Positions 1 to 9,181 of a stretch of DNA of 64,000 nt are shown one piece after another. The DNA is from Cranoglanis bouderius (taxonomy: Eukaryota > Chordata > Actinopteri > Siluriformes > Cranoglanididae). The DNA lies in the NCBI GenBank assembly GCA_023630585.1, contig CM042566.1, forward strand, positions 10,733,254-10,797,253. The letters run 5' to 3'. The notes below the pieces were generated by a model. It searched no databases. It had not been told where the DNA came from and worked only from the letters and a program-made list of their open reading frames with translations. The translations under genes and the position numbers were made by a program. Position 1 is the stretch's first letter; every line of letters starts with the position of its first letter.

Positions 1-1317
1 AGTTCCGAGTCTCTAGCGTTATGCTATTTCACAGACCATGATCTGAACGAACCATCAACTTATTAATTTATCTTCACTTCCTTTAGAAGGGCTCAACTTA
101 TTATAGACACCAGATTAGCTAGATTCTGGGGTATTGCGCTTGCCTTAGCTGTGTTGAAGGGATTTCCTCGTTACGTCGTGGTGTCGTCAGCGGTCTGGTC
201 GGTGAGAGGCGTCTCGGAAGACCAATCGGAATGCTGAGTGGAATGAAGGCGGGAGGTTTGAAAAGCAGGCGGCGGCTCTCGCTGGGTCCCCAGGCCGAGG
301 TAAACGTGATCTGATCTCTCCGACGTTGATTGGCTCTGGAGACCCTCCACCGACCCCGTCCTTCGAAACGTGCCAAGAAGCAAGAGACACGAGAGAGAGC
401 GAAGCAAGTGACCACTCAAACTTGTGTTCTTAGGATTTTAACACTTTCTGGGCTAGTCCAGCCCAGAGTGCTTCCTCCAATCAATATTGTCTTTGGGCGG
501 GGTGTTAGCCAGATTCTCCACCTATTATGCTAATCAGCCCCTTGTCCATGTGGATGAGTGGTTCCGCACTCTTCAATGATGAGTGGATTATTAAACTTTG
601 TCCTGAAACTTGCATGTACATATCAGAACAATCTACACAAATTTCCTTACGCTTATGATTTAGGAAATCACTCAATGAACACATACATACCAAACAAGAC
701 ATGTTTGACTATACTTAAAGTACATTACTAATATTTAAAACACAATGATCCTCCTAGGGCTACTACACTAATACATGATTAAATGAAATAATTAGTGGCA
801 ACTTAAAGGTGATACACATGACGAAAATAGAACAACACATGGTAGGACATAGGTGATTGCAGTTGTTCAAAGATGTATTAATTCCCACAGTCGTTGCTCC
901 TGGTAGGCACCGATTGTGGAGTGTGTGAGTCCTTGTGTGGAATTGTGGAATGTGTAATCTTTGTGACTGAGCGAAAAGGTCTCTCCTTCCTTCCACAATT
1001 TATTGGCCTTACTGGTCTGGCCCCAAAAAGGCCTAAATCACTGCATTTGAGAGCAGTTTCTGTGGTCGAGAGGGTTCAGCCCTGGGTCAAGGAGGCCTTT
1101 AACGCTTGCCGTGTTGGTTGAGATAAGGCAGATGCATATGCTGGATTTAAGTGGCTCCTGGGTGTCTGGGGTGGATTCCTTGTTTTATGGCTCCCTGAGT
1201 GGAGACATTTTGGTCCAGAGTTTCTTGTGGGTTCTCTGGCTGAGAAGGCCCATTGTTTTATTTCTTCTGGATATAATTGTGTAAATTATATTATGCTGCT
1301 TGTGCTGAGCCATTACA
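1..1317 (-). mobile_element. Long LTR, family A, truncated by window edge
   Basis: This stretch is nearly identical, apart from scattered substitutions and small indels, to 49277-50597, which lies inside a complete 1.9-kb LTR with defined ends. The edge of homology is at CATTACA (1311-1317), the TG/CA-type LTR terminus. On the minus strand the bases just outside it are GAAGGGGGGGATA, a polypurine tract, so this is best read as the 3' LTR of a minus-strand element that continues to the left of the window. ORFs inside it (for example 119-415 minus) are shared with the other copy because the copies are young, and they show no known domain. Confidence 0.8.
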
Positions 1318-1329
1318 TATCCCCCCCTT
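1318..1329 (-). other. Polypurine tract next to LTR A
   Basis: On the minus strand the sequence reads GAAGGGGGGGATA and then the LTR start TGTAATGG. A purine run abutting an LTR primes plus-strand DNA synthesis in LTR retroelements. It gives the orientation of the LTR and predicts element-derived sequence to its right. Confidence 0.6.
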
Positions 1330-1959
1330 CGGTCGGTGATGTTGGAGGAAAGGACATCAGCGAGCGCTGGAAAACATCAAGCACAAACAGCCACACACCT
1401 ACAAGCATCAAGACAACACCTCCATTACTAGCTAAATACTGGTGCGGGAAGTGAATTATTAATGTCTACGGGATACCTTTATGACACTTTAATTCTAAGG
1501 TTATTGGCTTTTGTCAGCCTTTACAGGCCCCATACTCATTCACTTCATCACTACTTATTTCACTTTTTATTTCTTCGATTTTCAGTTCCTCTATGTTCAT
1601 GGCATGGCCAAAAGCATGAAACCTAATAAATCTTCAAGTGATCCTTAAGCATACTAGACAACTCAACAACTAGAATACCTATTATTAGCATAAGTATACC
1701 CAATAGCTAAAATGAGCTAGAAAACCTAGTTTGCTTACTATTTAATGCAGCTGGATAAGCCCCGAGCACCAGAACCATGCTACTAGCAATTTCACTTAAA
1801 ACACTCACCTTTCTTCAAAAAGTATGTGGTTATCTTTTTTGCAAGTGTGGTCCACTAAAAATGTTTAATATAATATCTCATGGTAGAAAGTGACCTAAAT
1901 GCATGTGGCAGCTTGAAATTAACACTAGGTTTCTAACAGGTTCTCCCTGCAACACAGGT
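1330..1959. other. No gene recognised; possible 3' internal part of LTR-A element
   Basis: The position just upstream (minus strand) of the polypurine tract means that at least the first part could be the 3' internal region of the LTR-A retroelement. No ORF with a recognisable domain, no tandem repeat and no RNA gene is seen. Confidence 0.4.
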
Positions 1960-1964
1960 GTTTG

Positions 1965-2319
1965 TGTTAGATAACAGAAACGGGAGCTTGATGCATGTGC
2001 AGGGGAAAAGTCACTTTATTAGGTATGTAACCAAAAATAACGGAACAGGGAAAAACGTGAAGCAAAAGCAAAGTCAAAAAACAGGCAAATAGCATCCAAA
2101 GGGCAAGGTCGTAATCCAATGTCGAGAAATGTAGCAAAGATCCAAAACACGTATAAACAATCCAGATAACAAAGGCTTGGTATTGACTATGGACAAACAT
2201 AACTAGACTAATACTTAGCCCTGAGGCGAAGAAACAAAAAGCTTAAATACCTGAATGGGAATGAGACAAAACACAAGACACCTGAAACTCATAATGACAC
2301 AATCACAGGACCGATAAAC
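1965..2319 (-). mobile_element. 3' LTR of the element, U3 start missing
   Basis: It matches 4092-4448 closely and then stops: homology ends after ATAAAC at about 2319. The corresponding last 179 nt of the other LTR (4449-4627) are absent here. On the minus strand the missing part is the beginning of U3. The outer terminus and target duplication are intact, so the loss is internal. Confidence 0.75.
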
Positions 2320-2344
2320 GGTCCGCCCCCTAAAGGGGCGGACC
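2320..2344. other. Perfect GC-rich hairpin at the LTR breakpoint
   Basis: GGTCCGCCCC (2320-2329) and GGGGCGGACC (2335-2344) form a perfect 10-bp stem with a 5-nt loop CTAAA. It starts exactly where homology to the other LTR ends. It may mark the deletion joint or serve as an RNA structure; neither is shown. Confidence 0.7.
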
Positions 2345-2426
2345 TGAGACCCTGGGTAGGATAGTAATCTCTGCCCCCCAAGTCCCGAGGCAGGCATAGT
2401 CCTTAGTTCCCAGGCCTGAGCAGAGC

Positions 2427-2582
2427 GTGGTTGGCCGTCCCGTCGGCCACAGACGTGAGTGGAGTGTGGTTGGCCATCCCGTCGGCCACAGGCATGAGCG
2501 GAGTGCGGTTAGCCGTCCCATCAGCCACAGGTGTGAGCGGAGTATGGCGGGCCATCTCCTCGGCCTTTGGCTGGAACTTGGC
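2427..2582 (-). repeat. 39-bp minisatellite (13 codons)
   Basis: Matching points GTGGTTGGCC or variants fall at 2427, 2466, 2505 and 2544, an exact 39-bp spacing over four units. The minus-strand reading gives repeated LWPTGRPTTL-like peptides. Confidence 0.85.
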
Positions 2583-2624
2583 TTGGAACTTGGCTTTGGA
2601 GGCCACCTGGTCGACCCCTGGCAG

Positions 2625-2868
2625 GAACTTGGACTGGAACCTGAACTGGGACCTGGACTGGACTCTGAACTGGAACCTGAACAGGGATTTGGACTGGAAC
2701 TTGGACTGGGACCTGGGCCTGGGTGTGGACTAGGGCATGGACTTTGGCATGTACTAGGGCAGGAACCTGGACATGGACTAAGACTAGGGCAGGGACATGG
2801 ACTAGGGCATGAACCTGGATGTGGACTTGGACATGGACATGGACTTGGACATGGATTTGGCTCTGGAG
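2625..2868 (-). repeat. Hexamer-based low-complexity tract
   Basis: Units of the type GGACTGGAACCT and ACATGGACTTGG recur with 6, 12 and 18-bp spacing. On the minus strand they read as Pro/Ser/Cys-rich PSPCPCPSP-like sequence, and on the plus strand as LELGLGPG-like shadows. Confidence 0.75.
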
Positions 2869-2870
2869 AG

Positions 2871-3142
2871 GAGGTCATCCCGTAGACCTCCGGCAGGAAC
2901 GTGGCTTGAGCGGAGGTCATCCCGTAGACCTCTGGAATGAATGGGGCTTGAGCGGAGGTCATCCCATGGACCTCCGGCATGGAACTTGGCTTGGGAGGAG
3001 GTCATCCCGTGGACCTCCGGCATGAACTTGGCTTGGGAGGAGGTTGTCCTGTGGACCTCTGGTAGGAACGTGGCTTGAGCGGAGGTCTCCTCGTGGACCT
3101 CTGTCTGGAACAGGGCTGGAGCGGAGGTCGCCACATTGACCC
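2871..3142 (-). repeat. 42-bp minisatellite (14 codons)
   Basis: GAGGTCATCC or variants start at 2871, 2913, 2955, 2998, 3040, 3082 and 3124. All spacings are 42 except one of 43 (2955 to 2998), a single-base insertion that shifts the coding frame. The minus-strand peptide core is PEVHGMTSAQ. Confidence 0.9.
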
Positions 3143-3575
3143 CCGGTCTGAGCTCCACTGAGAAGACCATCTGCTGGGTCTCCGGCTGGAGGTCGCCAGG
3201 TTGACCTCCAGTAGGAGCTCTGCTGGGGAGACCATCTGCTGGGTCTCAGGCTGGAGCTCTGGGCTGGAGGTCACCAGGTTGACCTCCAGTTGGAGCTCCG
3301 CTAGGGAGACCATCTGCTGGATCTCCGGCTGGAGCTCTGGGCTGGAGGTCACCAGGTTGACCTCCAGTAGGAGCTCAACTGGGGAGACCATCTGCTGGGT
3401 CTCAGGCTGGAGCTCTGGGCTGGAGGTCGCCAGGTTGACCTCCAGTAGGAGCTCAACTGTGGAGACCATCTGCTGGATCTCCGGCTGGAGCTCTGGGCTG
3501 GAGGTCGCCAGGTTGACCCCCAGTTGGAGATCTGCCAAAGGAGACCATTTGCTGGGTCTCCAGCTGGAGCTCTGG
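3143..3575 (-). repeat. 78-bp minisatellite (26 codons)
   Basis: ACCATCTGCTGG or variants lie at 3166, 3231, 3309, 3387, 3465 and 3544. The spacing is 78 bp in the middle units, 65 at the low end (13 bp lost) and 79 at the high end (one base gained). The peptide unit contains ELLLEVNLATSS and ETQQMVS. Confidence 0.9.
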
Positions 3576-4091
3576 GTTGGCACGCCGCAGTTTGGCCTGT
3601 CCAATGCAGCCCTCGGTCACGCACTCCTGGGTCTGCAGCTGAGAGGCTGAGAGCTCCCTCCCATAGTGCGCAGTGAAAGGCCAGCTGGGCCGATCAGACA
3701 GGCGGCTCTTCCCCAAGAAAATATTGAGGTCGGGTGCAAAGTCAGGACTTCCGAACACTTGGATTAGCAGTTTAACAAAGCCAGAAACGGTACTTAGCTT
3801 CTTGGATCCACTGGCCACTGAAGCTCCGCCCACTGGCAAGCTAAGCTGACTAAACGGGATAGGAGGAACCCCAACCACTGCTTCTTATCGGGCTTGGGGT
3901 CTTCCAAACTAAGAAAATAAATTGGGGATTGTAGGAGAAAACACTAGGGATAAACAGAAAAACCATCGAAGGCAGAGGGGGAATAAATAAATGTCCATTG
4001 GGGAAATGAAACTGAATCAAACGCGGGAACAAAAATTTTGGTGTGGCGTGTCCCCCATTTCCCCGCTGCATCCGTGTTAGGTGAAGTATTC

Positions 4092-4627
4092 TGTTAGATA
4101 ACAAAAATGGGAGCTGGATGCATGTGCAGGGGAAAAGTCACTTTATTAAGTATGTAACCAAAAATAATGGAACAGGGAAAAACGTGAAGCGAAAGCAAAG
4201 TCAAAAAACAGGCAAATAGCATCCAAAGGGCAAGGTCATAATCCAATGTCGAGAAACGTAGCAAAGATCCAAAACACATATAAGCAATCCAGATAACAAA
4301 GGCTTGGTATTGACTATGGACAAACATAACTAGACTAATACTTAGCCCTGAGGCGAAGAAACAAAAAGCTTAAATACCTGAATGGGAATGAGACAAAACA
4401 CAAAACACCTGAAACTCATAATGACACATAATCTCAGGACCAATAAACATACAGGGGCGGAGACATGACATGAACCAAAACAAAGAACCAATAAACATAC
4501 AGGGGCGGAGACATGACATGAACCAAAACAAAGAAATACGTGGCGAAGTAAACAAAACGAGCGTCTGTGAATGTGGAAGTGCGCTACTTGCCAGCTTCAG
4601 CGAGCAGCGCGAGGGGAAACCCTAACA
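4092..4627 (-). mobile_element. 5' LTR of the minisatellite LTR element
   Basis: It is 536 bp, starting TGTTAGATAAC and ending CCCTAACA. It contains an internal 48-bp tandem duplication (4439-4486 and 4487-4534) that begins ACCAATAAACATACAGGGGC. A poly(A) signal (AATAAA on the minus strand) lies about 50 bp from its end. It is followed on the minus strand by the interior region; no clear tRNA primer match was found there. Confidence 0.8.
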
Positions 4628-4880
4628 GTTTGCATCACACATAGAGATATGATCACATTATTCTATCATGAATTTATCTATACAAACTATAATCACATTG
4701 TGGTTTATATGAATATAAAGTACATGCTTTGTATCTGGCACTATAATGGTCTGATTAATTAGCCAGAGGTGTTTTAGCCAGTTTTTAACCAGTGGGATTG
4801 TACTTTTTACAGGTGAAAAAAGATGCATATGTTTTCCATGAGACACAACTGATACAGACTACTGGCATGCTTCTGGTGCA

Positions 4881-4889
4881 TTGATTGAC

Positions 4890-4921
<32 letters not shown>

Positions 4922-4954
4922 CGATTCATTCATTCATTCATTCATTCATTCATA
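4881..4954. repeat. Tetranucleotide tract (ATTG)n then (ATTC)n
   Basis: About 44 bp of ATTG units turn, around 4921-4925, into about 30 bp of ATTC units. The two halves differ by one base per unit, a mirrored switch. Confidence 0.95.
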
Positions 4955-5672
4955 GTAATTCACCATCAGGGGCAATCAAAGGAGAGAAAGAGTATACATG
5001 TTGGAGTGTAAACAAACCAAACAGGCTTGAGAGTCTAATATTATACTGGACATGGAAAAGGCTAAGGAAGCCAGTTGTGAGTTATCTTTGTTATGGAATT
5101 ATGACCCAGTTCTAAGTAAGTTTAGCTAGAGAACTCATGATATATGGCTAGTAACTAATGAGAGATGTTTTTCTGTTTGTTTTTTTGTTTGTTTTTCAGA
5201 CTCAATTCTATCAGGCAACAGTGAGTCATTGACTCACCTTGGTGTATATTTATTGTCCTGTGTTTTGATTAACATGCTAATACGTGTTTGACAGTCTGGA
5301 GAACAAAATACATAGATTAGATAATATAATAGACAGAATACACATATTTAGTAATAAACTTCATATATTGGAAGTATCAAGATATGGCAGTTTTGCTCTC
5401 TACACTGTATTTTATCTAGCTAGATTTAGTAGGCTATTTCTACTAGAGATGTGTGGTGTTTGGGATGTGGGATTGCATTTTGGCAAACGATGGAATTTGA
5501 CTTAAATATGCTAATCTCTAATTAACAAATCTTGGATTCACACATGCCAAAATTATCCTATTTATTACACCAGGAGTGCTTCCTCTTGATTGGTTGGCAG
5601 AACAACTCTGCAAAGTCAACACTGATATAATTTGATTATAATTACATAATTTGCCAAAGTCTCACCAAACAT

Positions 5673-5676
<4 letters not shown>

Positions 5677-5732
<56 letters not shown>
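5677..5732. repeat. (AT)n followed by poly-T
   Basis: About 42 bp of alternating AT is followed by 14 T. Confidence 0.95.
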
Positions 5733-6370
5733 ACAATGAGAGATGTAGCCTGCATCATGTCACTGACTGTCCCCGTTTTGCAGAGTTTGGCCGGTAGCTT
5801 CCTCGAAGCCCCTGAATGTGCTATATAAATACAGAGAGCTCAAGCTATGCCGTATCAGCTTCTGCCACTGTGTCAATTTCTTGCCTTTTTGGTGGGTGCA
5901 GTATATTCAGGGTTCATTCACAATCCTATCAGTGCATGCAACTCCCTCCAGTACTGACCATCTATTATTTAATCCTCAACATTGTACATATCTTCTCATG
6001 CAAAGAAGCACATAAATGTGATTAACAGCACTGCAGATGCATTTGTAATTAGACTATGCATGTAGATACTGGTGACATCTGCTTGCTGCTAAGCTGTGTG
6101 TTCTCAACACTTCTCATTATTGCCTGCTGGCTGTACAGCATCAAGCTTGGCAAACATGCTGTGTCCAGGCACAGGGATTAGGTAAAGAACATTGGCTGTG
6201 ACTGAACACTTGCATGTTGTTGCTGTAATTACTGTCTGTGCCCACTCAGCCTGGCCTGAATACACTAAGCTGGGCTAGTAGTGTGTGGACATGACACATT
6301 CAGGTATTCAACAAAAGGAGTCACCGGGCTTTTCAGATGCTCTCTGAACAGCTGGAACTGGAACACTGCA

Positions 6371-6372
<2 letters not shown>

Positions 6373-6411
<39 letters not shown>
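6373..6411. repeat. (TG)n microsatellite
   Basis: About 19 TG units are uninterrupted. Confidence 0.95.
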
Positions 6412-6413
<2 letters not shown>

Positions 6414-6817
6414 ATTAGAATCTGAGTATGTAAATGTTGGTATCCAGACAAATATAAAGAAAGGAAGAAAGGAAATAAATGTCTGATCAGACCTAGCTAT
6501 CACATTCTCTTTTTCTGTTTCTCTCTTGCTGTGTTCTTCCCTTTATGTTTATGTAAATGCCTCATATATCTTGAGAAAAACTTCACTAAGAGGCTCTTAA
6601 AGAAACCACTTGACATTCTAAGAAAATACACAGAATGGCCCTCCATTGGAACTGTTTAATGAGACAGGATATTGAGAACCTAAACCCCATGATTAAAAAA
6701 AAGTCTGTTTAATTTTTTTCTTTCAAAACCCATCCATTTTGTTTCTTTTATTTTCTTTCTCCCACCCCCATAGTCTAAATATAGCTCATTGCTAAGTTAC
6801 ACCTTTCATTGTAATAT

Positions 6818-6843
6818 TCTCTCTCTCTCTCTCTCTCTCTCTC
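6818..6843. repeat. (TC)n microsatellite
   Basis: About 12 TC units end at CTCGCTAATT. Confidence 0.95.
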
Positions 6844-7676
6844 GCTAATTGAAAACATTTATTAAGCATTTATTAATTAAATATTAGACCACATTAAAAA
6901 TCTGGGATTTTTTTATTTATTTAAAACTAGAAATAAACAAAGTATTTTGAAAATTCTAAAAATAATAATAATAATAAAAAAATAAAAATGGAATGTGCAA
7001 CTATTCAATATTTCTCCAATTAATGGTTTTGTACAAAAGGTCAGATTTTCTGTGAGTCTTATCCCTTCCATTGAAAGACATGTTCAGACAACTTACCTAT
7101 GGATTTGATCTAACATGGATCATCAGGTTTTATACAATATTATGGAGTAGGTGGCAGCTTGAGTGCACACTGTCATTAAAGCAAAAATGGGAAATACCAA
7201 ACACTAAGAAATTCTTAAATTCATGTAAAAATTTCTAAGATTCTACTTTTCACTCAAGTTGTTGCTGATGATATAATTTGTAATGAAAACCTACACTGAT
7301 CAGCCATAACATTAAAACCAGCTACCTAAGGAATGGACTCCACAAGACCTCTGAAGGTGTGCTGTGGCATCTGGCACCAAGCCATTAGCAGCAGATCTTT
7401 AAGTCCTGTAATTGTGAGGTGGGGTCTCCATGGATCGGACTTGTTTGTCCAGCACATCCCACAGATGATCGATTAGATTGAGATCTGGAGAAATTGGAGG
7501 CCAAGTAAACACCTTGAAGCCTTTGTCATGTTCCTCAATCCATTCCTGAACAATTTTTGCAGTGTGGCAGTGTGCATTATTCTGCTGAAAAAGGATACTA
7601 CCATTAGGGATTTAGGGAAGCAGCAGTCAGCATGGGCAGCCCCATATGCAGCAAGCTGCAATGCACTGTGTGTTCT

Positions 7677-7844
7677 TACATTTACATTTACATTTACGGC
7701 ATTTGGCAGACGCCCTTATCCAGAGTGACTTACAGAAGTGCTTTGAGTCTCTATCATCAAATACATCCCAATACTGGTTCACTAGGTCACAGACTAAGAA
7801 TACCATCAGTCTAAAAACTCTGTTGGAAGGTAAAATGGTAAGAG
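7677..7844 (-). mobile_element. SINE with teleost tail motif (TSD GTGTTCT)
   Basis: A 168-bp insert lies between perfect 7-bp duplications GTGTTCT (7670-7676 and 7845-7851). On the minus strand it ends in (TGTAAA)n preceded by the motif CTCTGGATAAGGGCGTCTGC, which is the 3'-tail motif shared by many fish SINEs and their LINE partners. No clear tRNA-like head is readable, so it may be 5'-truncated. Confidence 0.7.
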
Positions 7845-8082
7845 GTGTTCTGACACCTTTCTATCATAGCCAGTATTAACTTCTTCAGCAATTTGTGCTA
7901 CAGTAGCTCTTCTGTGAGATCGGACCAGACAGGCTAACCTTTACATGCATCAATGAGCCATGACCCTGTCACCGGTTGTCCTTCCTTGGATCACTTTTGT
8001 TAAATACCAAGAACACCCCACAAGACCTGCTGTTTTGGAGATGCTCTGACCCAGTCATCTGGCCATCACAATTTGGCCCTTG

Positions 8083-8525
8083 TTTGCTTGTCTAGATTGC
8101 TGGGAGACATTTTGGTAAATTGGGCCACAGAGGTCTTTTATTGGGGGCGGGGCAAAAAGGAAAGAAGGAGGAGAACAAGGAGGAGAGTGTATTTTTTTTC
8201 GTCTAACCTTGAAAAATCTGGATATAATGGTGGCTAAAAAACCTGATTTTCTGAAAACAATGGTAGCTGGATTTTCTGAAAACCAAACATAATTGGAAAT
8301 TGTTTGATATGAAGGGGGGGGGGAGGATAAATAGAGACCAAACCCAGGATAGATCAGATCACTTCTGGGACTTTTCATTTGAACTGATCTCATGTTGGCT
8401 GATATTTTTGGGCAATAAATCTGATTTTTGCTTCTCTCATCCATTGTGTTATGAGTATTTTGTTTTTATTTGAATTCAGAGTATACCAGAGGCTACCGTA
8501 TATCCAGTGGCAGAAAACGCCACAA
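8083..8525. mobile_element. Unidentified 440-bp insertion in Tc1 family 1
   Basis: The Tc1 sequence is continuous from ...AATTTGGCCC to ...AAAGTCTCTCAGATCC in the sister copy (about 10135-10162), but here the two sides are separated by about 440 bp. The insert contains a G run (about 8313-8322), GCAATAAATC, and an ORF on the minus strand that reads into Tc1 sequence. I see no target duplication, TIR or tail. Confidence 0.6.
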
Positions 8526-8701
8526 AAGTCTCTCAGATCCTTACGCTTGCCCAGTTTTCTGCTTCAAACACATCAACTTCATGAACTGACTGTTCATTTG
8601 CTGTCTAATATATGCCAACCCTTAACAGGTGCCACTGTAAGAAGATAATCAATGTTATTCACTTCACCTGTCAGTGGTTTCTATGTTATGGCCGATCAGT
8701 G

Positions 8702-8820
8702 TATACATAAGGATTTGCTGCTTGCACTATATCATGAGGCCTATAGGGTATTTCTCACTCGAATTACCATTTAATTTTCCTTTGATTTATGTAACTTCAC
8801 TGCATTACAATGACCTAATT
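8702..8820. repeat. Dispersed repeat, paired with 12479-12560
   Basis: The segment around GGCCTATAGGGTATT, with flanks TTGCTGCTTGCAC and ATTAC, recurs in the same order at 12488-12550. The match is about 65 nt and imperfect. The family is unknown. Confidence 0.5.
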
Positions 8821-9181
8821 TCAACACCCTAAAATATCCCATCTTGATTTACCCAGAGAAACCATAGCATTTTGCTGTTACAGCAATATACACAGATCAG
8901 ATGGATAAAAAAAATAATGAAATATTCTAATGCTGCATTGGCAGTAACACTATTTATAATCCACCTTCTGTAATCTCAGTTTTTGAACAGAAAGATGACA
9001 ATCAAACCAAACTAGAATTCACACCACACCCAACTCAGATATGTTCTGTGAGCACTACTGGTGGGACTAAAGCAACTAAAGCAACAAGTTTTAGTGCTCA
9101 TATGTACCATAGGAAAAAGTTGTAATGGGGCTTGTTGTAATTACCAACATGTCTTAAAAACATGAAAGTAAACTTCCTATA

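Larger units (their letters stand above)
2330..3878 (-). pseudogene. Repeat-rich reading frame inside the LTR element
   Basis: Read on the minus strand it starts with a non-repetitive part of about 110 residues (3878 to about 3550, beginning MVGVPPIPFSQLSLP). It continues as 26-residue repeats ending ETQQMVS (78-bp units), 14-residue repeats around PEVHGMTSAQ (42-bp units), a Pro/Ser/Cys-rich tract of PSPCP type, and 13-residue repeats around LWPTG (39-bp units). All unit lengths are multiples of three, which indicates past translation. Three lesions break the frame: a 79-bp spacing instead of 78 near 3540, a 65-bp unit (13 bp lost) near 3170, and a 43-bp unit near 2990. A TGA at 3002-3004 also lies in one frame. 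I recognise no domain; it is not a standard Gag or Pol. It could be a captured host gene or a divergent structural protein. Confidence 0.6.
1965..4627 (-). mobile_element. LTR element with minisatellite-coded interior (TSD GTTTG)
   Basis: Outer ends are TGTTAGATAAC at 1965 and CCCTAACA ending at 4627, flanked by the 5-bp direct repeat GTTTG (1960-1964 and 4628-4632). Two related LTR segments (1965-2319 and 4092-4627) enclose about 1.77 kb. Orientation is minus: an AATAAA followed by ACTTTTCC-type sequence lies near the LTR end at about 4145 on the minus strand. No gag-pol motif (protease, RT or integrase) is present, so the element is non-autonomous. The interior is a decayed repeat-rich reading frame. 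The LTR is related to the two solo LTRs at 9191 and 46368, which also have 5-bp duplications, suggesting they share a Ty3-like or ERV-like helper family. Confidence 0.85.
4633..7290. other. No gene seen; simple repeats only
   Basis: Apart from the microsatellites listed separately, this 2.7 kb has only short ORFs without domains. Nothing supports an exon, an RNA gene or a known transposon. Confidence 0.5.
7294..8701 (-). mobile_element. Tc1-like transposon, family 1 (TIR CACTGATCAG), interrupted
   Basis: Ends are CACTGATCAGCCATAACAT at 7294 and its inverted copy ending GGCCGATCAGTG at 8701, each next to TA (7292-7293 and 8702-8703), the Tc1/mariner target. The transposase is on the minus strand. 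Its WPP..SPDLN catalytic region is seen near 7470-7510, followed by C-terminal codons that run down to about 7330, but the frame is disrupted. Two foreign inserts sit inside: a SINE (7677-7844) and an unidentified sequence (about 8083-8525). A second copy of this family at 9182 shows the undisturbed sequence at both points. Confidence 0.88.

Noticed and set aside
119..415. 98-codon minus ORF in LTR A, also present as 122 codons at 49398-49766
   Set aside because: Both copies are nearly identical young LTRs, so the shared open frame is no evidence of selection; no domain is recognisable.
2427..2885. 152-codon plus-strand ORF rich in Gly-Leu-Glu repeats
   Set aside because: It is the antisense shadow of the minisatellites. 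The LTR orientation and poly(A) signal place the coding strand on the minus side.
8055..8444. 129-codon minus ORF
   Set aside because: It crosses the boundary between Tc1 sequence and the unidentified insert, so it cannot be an ancestral gene.
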